From an uncultured Clostridium sp. (GTDB lineage Bacteria > Bacillota > Clostridia > Oscillospirales > Acutalibacteraceae): DNA of 64,000 nt. Below, piece by piece: positions 1-7,050 of the stretch. Positions within the stretch are counted from its first letter, which is position 1; the number at the start of each line of letters is the position of its first letter. A program made the position numbers and the translations under genes. The notes below the pieces were generated by a model, which was not told where the DNA came from, did no database searches, and worked only from the letters and a program-made list of their open reading frames with translations. The stretch lies in NCBI GenBank assembly GCA_958422185.1, contig CATZNW010000006.1:24950-88949 (forward strand). The letters are read 5' to 3'.

Positions 1-550
1 TCACTTCGCCCTCTTCATCAAGGGCCATGCGCGTTACATAGCCTTCCGCCATTTCCATATAGCGAACGCCCTTTGCCTTTGTTGAAAACATTGTGCCCAC
101 CTGGCTTCTGAGACCTTTGCCAAGATCCTCAAGGGCAGCGCCGATAACAAGACCGCCTTCTGAGAACGCGCTCTGTGAACGGCCGTATGCAAGCTGCTTA
201 AAGAGCTCTCTCATAGCAACGTTGATCGCGTCGCAAACAAGGTCTGTGTTCAGGCACTCAAGCAGCGTTTTGCCCGGCAGGATCTCTGCCGCCATAGCCG
301 CTGAATGCGTCATGCCGGAGCAGCCGATTGTCTCAACAAGCGCCTCTTCAACAATGCCGTTTTTAACATTGAGACTCAGCTTGCAGGCGCCCTGCTGAGG
401 AGCACACCAGCCAATGCCGTGCGAGAAACCGCTTATGTCTTTGATCTCATAGGATTTGACCCATTTACCCTCTTCCGGAATCGGAGCAGGGCCGTGATGC
501 GGACCTTTTTTTACGGTGCACATCTGTTCTACTTCTTGCGAATAAACCAT
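1..550 (-). CDS. Fe-S cluster assembly scaffold (IscU/NifU-like), partial
   Basis: The reading frame starts at an ATG at 550 and is still open at the left window edge, so the C-terminal part is missing (183 codons visible). A GGGAG ribosome binding site lies 8 nt upstream. The protein opens MVYSQEVEQMCTVKKGPHHG and contains GWCAPQQGACKLSL and GCSGMTHSAAMAAEIL. These cysteine-containing motifs match the Clostridia-specific branch of IscU/NifU-like scaffold proteins, known to occur next to a GGGtGRT protein, which would lie beyond the edge. By family the role is holding nascent Fe-S clusters; that role is inferred. The promoter is at 617-645 and the leader carries a tandem repeat. Confidence 0.8.
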   Translation of the reverse strand, partial: MVYSQEVEQMCTVKKGPHHGPAPIPEEGKWVKSYEIKDISGFSHGIGWCAPQQGACKLSLNVKNGIVEEALVETIGCSGMTHSAAMAAEILPGKTLLECLNTDLVCDAINVAMRELFKQLAYGRSQSAFSEGGLVIGAALEDLGKGLRSQVGTMFSTKAKGVRYMEMAEGYVTRMALDEEGEV

Positions 551-566
551 AGTATCTACTCCCTCG

Positions 567-599
567 CTTAAATTTAATAATTCCTTAAATTTAATAATC
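567..599. repeat. Tandem 16-17 bp AT repeat in scaffold leader
   Basis: TTAAATTTAATAATTCC (567-583) is followed directly by TTAAATTTAATAATCC (584-599). The pair lies between the predicted transcription start (about 610) and the start codon of the minus-strand Fe-S scaffold gene, so it is in the 5' untranslated region or acts as a DNA operator. No known Fe-S regulator motif was recognised in it. Confidence 0.6.
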
Positions 600-616
600 C
601 TAAAATTATCACTGTT

Positions 617-645
617 ATTATACCCAACTTTATCAGTATCTGCAA
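617..645 (-). promoter_or_regulatory. Promoter of Fe-S scaffold gene
   Basis: On the minus strand a TTGCAG -35 (640-645) is separated by 17 bp from a consensus TATAAT -10 (617-622). It predicts a start near 610 and a leader of about 60 nt. Confidence 0.7.
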
Positions 646-693
646 GTAAAAGATCATAAAATTTGTTATTATTTCTTATTTTTTCCTTATTGC

Positions 694-722
694 TTGCAAG
701 CTTTTGTGCAAATTGGTATACT
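694..722 (+). promoter_or_regulatory. Promoter of PqqD-like gene
   Basis: TTGCAA (694-699), 17-bp spacer, TATACT (717-722). The start codon of the PqqD-like gene follows about 20 nt after the predicted transcription start. Confidence 0.7.
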
Positions 723-749
723 ATATATGAACACAGTTATAAAGGAAAG

Positions 750-1022
750 ATGAAAATGAAGATTCAAGAAGGGTTTGTAAAAAGAAACATTGCAGGTTCT
801 GAGATCGTTGTGCCCGTGGGCAAAACAGCGTCTGAATTCAACGGGATGATAACTCTTAATGAATCCGGCGGATTTTTCTGGGACTGCCTGAAAGAGGATA
901 CCACCCCGCAGGAGATCGTTAATAAGGTGCTGGATATCTATGACGTCACCCCCGAAAAGGCAGCCGCAGACGTTGAAAAATTTATTGATATGCTGCGTGA
1001 AAACGACCTGTTGGAGGAGTAA
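750..1022 (+). CDS. PqqD family protein, orphan
   Basis: This 90-residue protein matches the PqqD family, small winged-helix peptide chaperones that in RiPP pathways present a precursor peptide to a radical SAM enzyme. The visible pattern is typical: a beta-rich N-half with LNESGGFFWDCL, then an acidic helical C-half ending in a DVEKFIDML-type helix. The start at 750 sits right behind an AAAGGAAAG sequence; an ATG at 756 is an alternative. No precursor peptide or peptide-modifying radical SAM gene lies next to it; the nearest radical SAM gene is 4.6 kb away on the other strand. Function beyond the family fold is unknown. Confidence 0.7.
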   Translation: MKMKIQEGFVKRNIAGSEIVVPVGKTASEFNGMITLNESGGFFWDCLKEDTTPQEIVNKVLDIYDVTPEKAAADVEKFIDMLRENDLLEE

Positions 1023-1085
1023 TACTGCGTAGCGAATGCTACACACTTTACTTTTTTGTACCGATTTGGCAACAGGGGGCTGCTT

Positions 1086-1787
1086 ATGAGTATTGTATAT
1101 TGGGATTTTGACGGCACTTTGGTTAAATCCAATCCCCTTTGGAGCGGTAGCGTTTTCATGGCGCTGAGCGAAACATGTACGGAACATAATATAGAGTTCG
1201 GTGACATAAGGCGCTGTATGGCGCATGGCTTTACATGGCATACGCCGCAAAATGATTACACCGCTTTTAAAAATGAAAAGTGGTGGGAAATTATGAATAA
1301 GCACATTTATAAATCATATCTTTCACTTGGGGTGGATGATGAAGCAGCCCGAGCCGCAACTCAGAAGGTAAGAAGTATTATTAAAAGAACCGAAAATTAT
1401 ACGCTTTATCCCGATTGCGTAAGTACGCTGGATGCGCTTAAAACTTTGGGTAATAAAAATATAATTCTTTCAAATAATTACCCTGACCTTATTGAAGTCA
1501 TCAAGAATTTGAAACTCGATAAATATTTTGACGGTTATGTTATTTCAGCGATAGAGGGCTATGATAAACCGAGAAAAGAACTGTTCGATATTGCAAAGAA
1601 TTTTAATAAAAATGATGAACCGATGTTTATGGTTGGGGATAACATAATAGCGGATATTATCGGCGGCAATAACTCCGGAATGTCAACGGTTTATGTGCAT
1701 AACGGATATTGTAAAGAGGCGTCCTACTGCGCCGATACTCTGTCTGAAATCCCGAATATAATCAACGCGGATAATTTAAAATTGTAA
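1086..1787 (+). CDS. HAD-superfamily hydrolase
   Basis: A 233-residue haloacid dehalogenase-type phosphatase. Motif I is DFDGTL near the N-terminus with the nucleophile and acid/base aspartates. The SNN sequence after ILS is motif II, DKPRKELF supplies the motif III lysine, and VGDNIIADIIGG is motif IV with acidic Mg ligands. A helical cap follows motif I. The ATG at 1086 is preceded by CAGGGGG, which is why it is preferred over an upstream TTG. It follows the PqqD-like gene by 63 nt and may be cotranscribed with it. The substrate cannot be read from the sequence. Confidence 0.85.
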   Translation: MSIVYWDFDGTLVKSNPLWSGSVFMALSETCTEHNIEFGDIRRCMAHGFTWHTPQNDYTAFKNEKWWEIMNKHIYKSYLSLGVDDEAARAATQKVRSIIKRTENYTLYPDCVSTLDALKTLGNKNIILSNNYPDLIEVIKNLKLDKYFDGYVISAIEGYDKPRKELFDIAKNFNKNDEPMFMVGDNIIADIIGGNNSGMSTVYVHNGYCKEASYCADTLSEIPNIINADNLKL

Positions 1788-1964
1788 AAGTAACAGCCGG
1801 AAGGGAATTGCTATGATTATTTATGAACTTGAATATAACTCGATATGATTTATATCGGGCGAGTTGCGGCGCTCGTTTTCGGATTAGTTAAATTTTTCAG
1901 CAGAATTTTTAGCCGTTGATGAGCGATCATTAGCGGTTATTTTTATTTTATGTGGTGGTAAAAT

Positions 1965-3083
1965 ATGATAAGATTTCCCAATTATGACAAAAGCATACTT
2001 TCAATATCGGCGTCTGTTTTAAAATATTATGGTGTTGAAGACTGCCCGCATCATACATTAAAAGAATTTGATGAAATACTAAAAAAGGATTATGAAAATG
2101 TAATAGTTATACTGTTTGACGGAATGGGCGTTGGTGCACTAAATACTCATTTGGATAGGGATTCTTTTCTGAGGAAGCATCTTGTCTGCCCAATCTCATC
2201 TGTATTTCCATCAACTACTACTGCCGCAACAACTTCAATATTATCCGGTTATTCACCTGTTGAACACGGTTGGCTTGGGTGGGATTTGTATTTTAAAGAA
2301 CTTGATGAAAATGTTGCTGTGTTTAAAAATACTTTGCAAAAAAACGGAGAAAAAGCCGCGGATTATAATGTTGCTCAAAGGTATATCCCTTGTGAAAATA
2401 TTTTTCAACGAATAGAAAAAGTAAATGATAATGTGAAAACATATTTTGTTTCACCGTTTGGAAATGTGCCGGCATATACATTCGATGAGATAAGAAAACA
2501 TGTTTTGCGGCTTGCCGGTGAAAGCGAAAAAAAATACATTTACGTATATAGTCCCGAACCGGATAATACCATGCATAAATACGGGGTCGGTTCTGCCCGC
2601 GTTAAACGAAAGATCAAAAAAATCAATAAAACGGTTGAAAAACTGTGTAGAAAACTTAAAAACAGTGTTGTTGTCGTTACCGCCGATCACGGCCTTGTTG
2701 ACAGTAAAAGAGCATTTATTGAAGAACACCCGAATATATGGAATATGTTAAGAATGCCGGCGTCTATAGAGCCAAGGGCATTGAGCCTTTTTGTTAAGGA
2801 CGAGTATAAAAATATTTTTAAAGAAGAATTTGAAAAAGAATTTCCCGGCAAATTTCTTGTGCTGACCAAACAAGAAGTGTATGACAGGCATTTGTTCGGA
2901 TATGGAGAACCTCACCCGCGTGTTGATGAATTTTTAGGTGATTTTCTTGCTGTTGCAGTAAGTGACCTGTTGCTTTTTAATTATCGTGAAAACGATAGGT
3001 TTGTTGCCGGGCACGCAGGTCTTGATGAACGTGAAATGGCCGTGCCTTTTATAGTGATTGAAAACCATGGTAACAATAAATAA
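1965..3083 (+). CDS. Alkaline phosphatase-superfamily phosphodiesterase
   Basis: A 372-residue cytoplasmic enzyme of the type I phosphodiesterase/nucleotide pyrophosphatase family. VILFDGMGVG gives the first metal-binding aspartate, the SSVFPSTTTAATTS segment the catalytic threonine, TADHGLVDS the Asp-His metal pair and GHAGLDERE the last metal histidine. There is no signal peptide. The family hydrolyses phosphodiester or pyrophosphate bonds using two zinc ions; the substrate is unknown. It is convergent with the PI-PLC-like gene across a shared terminator. Confidence 0.85.
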   Translation: MIRFPNYDKSILSISASVLKYYGVEDCPHHTLKEFDEILKKDYENVIVILFDGMGVGALNTHLDRDSFLRKHLVCPISSVFPSTTTAATTSILSGYSPVEHGWLGWDLYFKELDENVAVFKNTLQKNGEKAADYNVAQRYIPCENIFQRIEKVNDNVKTYFVSPFGNVPAYTFDEIRKHVLRLAGESEKKYIYVYSPEPDNTMHKYGVGSARVKRKIKKINKTVEKLCRKLKNSVVVVTADHGLVDSKRAFIEEHPNIWNMLRMPASIEPRALSLFVKDEYKNIFKEEFEKEFPGKFLVLTKQEVYDRHLFGYGEPHPRVDEFLGDFLAVAVSDLLLFNYRENDRFVAGHAGLDEREMAVPFIVIENHGNNK

Positions 3084-3084
3084 T

Positions 3085-3126
3085 AAAACCGAGGCTGCAA
3101 TCAAGCGGTATGCGCCCCGGTTTTTT
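3085..3126. terminator. Bidirectional terminator
   Basis: AAAACCG and CGGTTTTTT arms lie between two convergent genes, with an A-run on the left and a T-run on the right. The loop is long, so strength is uncertain. Confidence 0.55.
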
Positions 3127-3127
3127 G

Positions 3128-4012
3128 TTATTTGGAATTCGCGTTTATGATCTTCATAACAAGTTCCCTGGTAGGGAAATCCATGTATATCGTACCGTAA
3201 TATTTGGCGGGATCAAGCGGATATTTCATAAACTGCGGATTTATATATTCGGCGTTTTTCCGTGGGCCTTTTAATCCGCCTGCCGTGGAAAGGTAGTTTA
3301 TGATATATGTTCCGTCAAACGGTTTTGCCCTGTCAAGAAAAGGTTTGACGCACTCGTTCCAGCGCGGTTCGGGTTTGTATTTAAATCTGTCAAGTATTAT
3401 AAATTCCGCCGGGTTGGCTCCGCCTGTGTTGAGCGTCAGCGGCTCCGGTGAGACCGTATCCTGTTCGATCCAGCGAGAAAAATCAAGCCCTGTGTTTTCC
3501 GGTGTGAATTCAGGTCTGTCAGCCATTTTGCAGCGGCGGATCAGATAGATCTTTCCGCGCACTTCGCTGAGTTTCGGCACTCGGTTTTCGCAAAACCACA
3601 TTCCGGGCTCTTTTGATATGTAACTGTAAAATAAGTTGTCAAAGCATTTTTCGTTTTCTTTGCCGTTGTCATTCTTAAACTGAAAAATGATTGTTTCACT
3701 CTGATTCTCACGCAGAAAGTCATAGCAGGCGTTCAGCACATAATCCAGATCCATCTGTCTGCCGAACTTGTTGGGTGCGGTAAACACTTTTGCAATGCCG
3801 TGCACCATTTTAAGCCGCTTTCCGCTGCTCTCAACTCTTATGTCAAGCGCTCTGATCCCCAGCGTCAGCTGCTCATATATCGCCAGGTCCTGAGTTTTGG
3901 AAATGTGTTCAAACTGCACATATTTTGTGACACAGTCGTGCGTTCCGGGAATGGCAAGACTCAGAAGATCCTGCTTTCCGTCTATATCGGCCATCCAGTT
4001 TTCAAGTTTCAT
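3128..4012 (-). CDS. Phosphatidylinositol-specific phospholipase C-like protein
   Basis: A 294-residue single-domain protein of the bacterial PI-PLC X-domain family. The two catalytic histidines are visible in the IPGTHD sequence near residue 25 and in KMVHGIA near residue 70, with LDIRVE between them. The family cleaves phosphatidylinositol or GPI by forming inositol 1,2-cyclic phosphate. Secreted relatives have a signal peptide; this one does not and starts directly with MKLENWMADIDGKQDLLSLAIPG, which suggests a cytoplasmic location. It is divergent from the PHP hydrolase pair, and the two promoters lie almost back to back. Confidence 0.85.
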   Translation of the reverse strand: MKLENWMADIDGKQDLLSLAIPGTHDCVTKYVQFEHISKTQDLAIYEQLTLGIRALDIRVESSGKRLKMVHGIAKVFTAPNKFGRQMDLDYVLNACYDFLRENQSETIIFQFKNDNGKENEKCFDNLFYSYISKEPGMWFCENRVPKLSEVRGKIYLIRRCKMADRPEFTPENTGLDFSRWIEQDTVSPEPLTLNTGGANPAEFIILDRFKYKPEPRWNECVKPFLDRAKPFDGTYIINYLSTAGGLKGPRKNAEYINPQFMKYPLDPAKYYGTIYMDFPTRELVMKIINANSK

Positions 4013-4043
4013 ACTATCTCTCTTTCCTGCGTTGGATGATTAA

Positions 4044-4072
4044 ATTATAACATTTAATTTAAATTTTATCAA
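4044..4072 (-). promoter_or_regulatory. Promoter of PI-PLC-like gene
   Basis: Minus strand TTGATA (4067-4072), 17-bp spacer, TATAAT (4044-4049). The -35 box is only 3 bp from the -35 box of the opposite promoter. Confidence 0.75.
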
Positions 4073-4075
4073 TCA

Positions 4076-4104
4076 TTGAAAACAGCAGTATGATACAGTA
4101 TAAT
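4076..4104 (+). promoter_or_regulatory. Promoter of small gene + PHP hydrolase
   Basis: TTGAAA (4076-4081), 17-bp spacer, TATAAT (4099-4104). It abuts the divergent PI-PLC promoter, so RNA polymerase binding at the two sites could interfere. Confidence 0.75.
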
Positions 4105-4132
4105 AATGGTATAAATATGCTGGAGCGGTATT

Positions 4133-4579
4133 ATGGTGATTCTTGAGAAAAGCGGTGTTATTACACCGGATATGGATAAAACAAATATAGAGTTTGAATT
4201 TGATGTTCCCGGCGGTGTTTTGGTTCTGAATATTGATTTTGCTTATTCGCCGAAAACTCTTGAAAATGAGAAAGAGGCAGTGGGTTTGATTTCCGCGGCG
4301 TTTGAAAAATATCTTGGCAGGGGAAACGGCAGGAATCCGCATGATTTCCTGCCTGTAAATAACCTTATAACGGTTTCCGCAGACGATCCTTTGGGTTACA
4401 GAGGCGCGGCGCACAGGCAGCCTAACGAGCAACATCTGGTTATTGCGGCTGAAAATTCTTCACCCGGTTTTTTAAACAGGGAGATGACTGCCGGCAAATG
4501 GCGTGTTATGCTCAATGTTCACTGCTGTGTTTGCGATATTGAGTACGATCTTAAAATAAGCGGAGGTAAAGAAGAATGA
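4133..4579 (+). CDS. Hypothetical protein, partner of PHP hydrolase
   Basis: A 148-residue protein with no domain recognised with certainty. It is beta-rich, with alternating hydrophobic residues (EFEFDVPGGVLVLNIDFAYSP) and a conserved-looking HDFLPVNNLITVSADDP segment. It resembles the beta-sandwich domain that precedes the PHP domain in some CehA/McbA-type proteins. A GGAG ribosome binding site lies 7 nt before the ATG. Its last bases overlap the next gene in an ATGA junction, so the two are translationally coupled and probably work as one unit. Confidence 0.75.
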   Translation: MVILEKSGVITPDMDKTNIEFEFDVPGGVLVLNIDFAYSPKTLENEKEAVGLISAAFEKYLGRGNGRNPHDFLPVNNLITVSADDPLGYRGAAHRQPNEQHLVIAAENSSPGFLNREMTAGKWRVMLNVHCCVCDIEYDLKISGGKEE

Positions 4580-5532
4580 GTTATCTTCCATGTGAGCTTC
4601 ACTGCCATACCATACATTCGGACGGCGGTTTTACTCCTGTATCGCTTCAGCAGGCGGCAGCGGAGGATCATCTTTCTCTTATAGCCTTAACGGATCATAA
4701 TACATACAGCGGTTTTGATGAGACTGATCCGGATCTTATTCCCGTTGTTCGCGGCATTGAATGGACTACTTATTTCGGCCATATGCTCGTGCTCGGCGCG
4801 CGTGATTTTGTGGATTGGCGTGATGCTGTCCCGGATAATATAGATGAAAAGATGAAAGCCGTAAGAGCAGCCGGTGGCGTGGTGGGCATAGCGCATCCGT
4901 TTCAGATAGGTTCGCCGATATGTACCGGCGGCAGATGGGAATTTCATGTGCGTGATTTCAGAAATGTTGATTATATCGAAGTATGGCACGAGGATTTCAG
5001 CCCTGAAAATACGGAAAATGACAGGGCGCTTGCTATGTATACCTCGCTGCTTGACGAGGGGTATCATATTGCCGCCGTATACGGAAAGGACTGGCACAGA
5101 CCTACCCCGGCGGAGAAGCATTACGGCTGCACATATCTTCATTTTGACGGCGGCCTTGCCACTCCGGCCGGCGCCGTAAAGGCTATCCGCCTTGGCAAAA
5201 CAGTTGCCTCCACCGGCGCAAAATTCATATTCCGCGTCCACCGCATGGGCAAAACCTATGGGCTTGGTTCAACGATACCGAAAGGGAACGTAACTTTTAG
5301 TTTCTTTACGGATCTTCATTCAAGGGAAAAGAACGCAGGAAAAGAAATTTTAGAATACAAAACGATCAGGATCGTTACGAACGGCGGGAAGACCGTGCTG
5401 GAAACCAGGTGCGATACCCGTCATGAACGCCTGAAGATAGAACGCGGTCACTGGTACCGTGCGGAACTGTGGGGCACCGTAAACGGCGATAAGAAGATAC
5501 TGGCCGTAACAAGTCCTGTCTATTGTGAATAA
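4576..5532 (+). CDS. CehA/McbA family PHP-domain metallohydrolase
   Basis: A 318-residue PHP-fold hydrolase. The metal motifs are present in order: ELHCHTIHSDGG (H-x-H), ALTDHNTYSG (D-H-N), a glutamate in RGIEWTT and GIAHPF. The C-terminal third is a beta domain (KGNVTFSFFTDLHSRE). Family members hydrolyse phosphoesters or carbamates with a multi-metal centre; the substrate here is unknown. It overlaps the upstream 148-residue gene by 4 nt. A hairpin terminator follows at 5540. Confidence 0.85.
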   Translation: MSYLPCELHCHTIHSDGGFTPVSLQQAAAEDHLSLIALTDHNTYSGFDETDPDLIPVVRGIEWTTYFGHMLVLGARDFVDWRDAVPDNIDEKMKAVRAAGGVVGIAHPFQIGSPICTGGRWEFHVRDFRNVDYIEVWHEDFSPENTENDRALAMYTSLLDEGYHIAAVYGKDWHRPTPAEKHYGCTYLHFDGGLATPAGAVKAIRLGKTVASTGAKFIFRVHRMGKTYGLGSTIPKGNVTFSFFTDLHSREKNAGKEILEYKTIRIVTNGGKTVLETRCDTRHERLKIERGHWYRAELWGTVNGDKKILAVTSPVYCE

Positions 5533-5539
5533 AACTGCG

Positions 5540-5574
5540 AAAGCCGCCGTGCCCATTACTGCACAGCGGCTTTT
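5540..5574. terminator. Terminator between convergent genes
   Basis: AAAGCCGC and GCGGCTTTT arms enclose an 18-nt loop, flanked by an A-run and a T-run. It can serve both the PHP hydrolase and the opposite radical SAM gene. Confidence 0.75.
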
Positions 5575-5616
5575 AAAGTCGGTATTATTGATGCTGGTTT
5601 GCTGCTCGGAATTTTA

Positions 5617-7038
5617 TCAGTAATCTTCCGGACGGTAATTTTTTTTGCCCTCCGGCGTATCTCTGTAATACTGTGTAAAAGGTTTGAAACGCGCTGTTTC
5701 TTCCCAGATCTCCTTGGCTTTCGGCGCCCAGCTTTTAGCGTATTCATCGCATTTGGAACAAAGTTCGTCAGCGCTTTCAGCTTTTATGAGATTGGTGGAT
5801 TTTGCACCGCTGCGCTTAACCATTTTGCGTAATGCCTGCGGGTTTTCAAGCATGGGGCAGGGGCGCAGCATGTTTTTGTTGAACGGCTGACCCTTGTAAT
5901 ATTCCTTGAAAAGAGGGGAATTAAGACATTCCATGATGGATTTTTCCCTGATATTCGAATCAGAATAATGAATGAAAACGCACGGTTCAACATCACCTTC
6001 GGAGTTAACGTGAAAATAATTTCTGCCGCCGGCAATACAGCCGCCGACGAATTCTGCGTCATTCTGAAAATCCACTGTGAATATAGGTTTTCCTGTTTTT
6101 GAATTTCTTTTTTCCCTTATTGCGCGGTAAACGTGCTCCCTCTGCTCAGGTGTGAGCAGCAGGCTCGTGTCCGCGTTGTCGCCAACCGGCATATAGTGGA
6201 AATACCACATATAACGCGCGCCGGCATCAATCATTTTATCGTAAAATTCATCGCTTGTAACAGCCTCATAATTCTGGCTCGTGTAGCAGATGGACGTGCC
6301 GAAAAGGCAGCCGTGCTCTTTAAGCATCTTCATCGCGTTCATGGTTGTCTTGTAAGAACCCTCGCCGCGCCTGCCGTCATTCGTTTCCTCCGTTCCCTCA
6401 ATGGAAAGCGCAAGTCCGAAATTGCCGCATGCAATAAGTTGTTCGCAAAATTCATCGTCAATAAGGGTCGCGTTCGTATACGCAAGGAAGATACAGTCCG
6501 GATTTTCCTTGGCAAGCGTTACCAGGTCATTTTTTCTGATCAGCGGCTCACCCCCCGTAAACATAAAGAAATGTGTTCCGAGTGCTTTGCTTTCGCTGAT
6601 GATTCTGCGCATTTCATCAAGCGTCAGATTTGATTTATATCCGTATTCAGCCGCCCAGCACCCTTTGCATTTAAGGTTGCAGGCGGAAGTCGGGTCAAGC
6701 AGCACTACCCACGGAATGTTGCATTTGAGTTCTTCTCTCTTTTTTCTGAGGGTAGATGTGCCTATAAGTCCAAGATCTATGCCGAAAGTCAGCACGGCAC
6801 GTCGCAGAAAGTCATGGTTTACTTCTTTAATGCCGCGGAAAAGAAATCGGTGCCAAACATTGGTTTCGTCCGTTATGATCTCAATAGGCTTGGTGAATGT
6901 GCTTTCAGGGTACATTTTGCCGGCAAAGGCTTTTCCCACTTTAACGAGCCTGAGCATATTCTGCTTCGGATCTTTATAAATGTATCTAAAAAGCCCGTTT
7001 CCTATTGCATGAAGCGCTTTGCTTTTTATAGATGGCAT
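5617..7038 (-). CDS. Radical SAM protein with SPASM-like C-terminus
   Basis: A 473-residue radical SAM enzyme. An unusual N-terminal region of about 115 residues precedes the DPTSACNLKCKGCWA cluster motif (CX3CX2C). FTGGEPL supplies the SAM-contacting GGEP motif. The C-terminal region has further cysteines (GGCIAGG, VEPCVFIHY, LRPCPM, LCSKCDEY) typical of a SPASM-type auxiliary cluster. By family it generates a 5'-deoxyadenosyl radical; the substrate is unknown. It ends 13 bp before the argS stop on the same strand, so it sits downstream in an argS operon. It is not adjacent to any precursor peptide. Confidence 0.85.
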   Translation of the reverse strand: MPSIKSKALHAIGNGLFRYIYKDPKQNMLRLVKVGKAFAGKMYPESTFTKPIEIITDETNVWHRFLFRGIKEVNHDFLRRAVLTFGIDLGLIGTSTLRKKREELKCNIPWVVLLDPTSACNLKCKGCWAAEYGYKSNLTLDEMRRIISESKALGTHFFMFTGGEPLIRKNDLVTLAKENPDCIFLAYTNATLIDDEFCEQLIACGNFGLALSIEGTEETNDGRRGEGSYKTTMNAMKMLKEHGCLFGTSICYTSQNYEAVTSDEFYDKMIDAGARYMWYFHYMPVGDNADTSLLLTPEQREHVYRAIREKRNSKTGKPIFTVDFQNDAEFVGGCIAGGRNYFHVNSEGDVEPCVFIHYSDSNIREKSIMECLNSPLFKEYYKGQPFNKNMLRPCPMLENPQALRKMVKRSGAKSTNLIKAESADELCSKCDEYAKSWAPKAKEIWEETARFKPFTQYYRDTPEGKKNYRPEDY

Positions 7039-7050
7039 ATCTGCATCTCC

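Noticed and set aside
687..1304. 205-codon open frame on the minus strand
   Set aside because: It is antisense to the PqqD and HAD genes, which have clear motifs, promoter and ribosome binding sites; its product is low-quality His/Cys-rich text with no motif.
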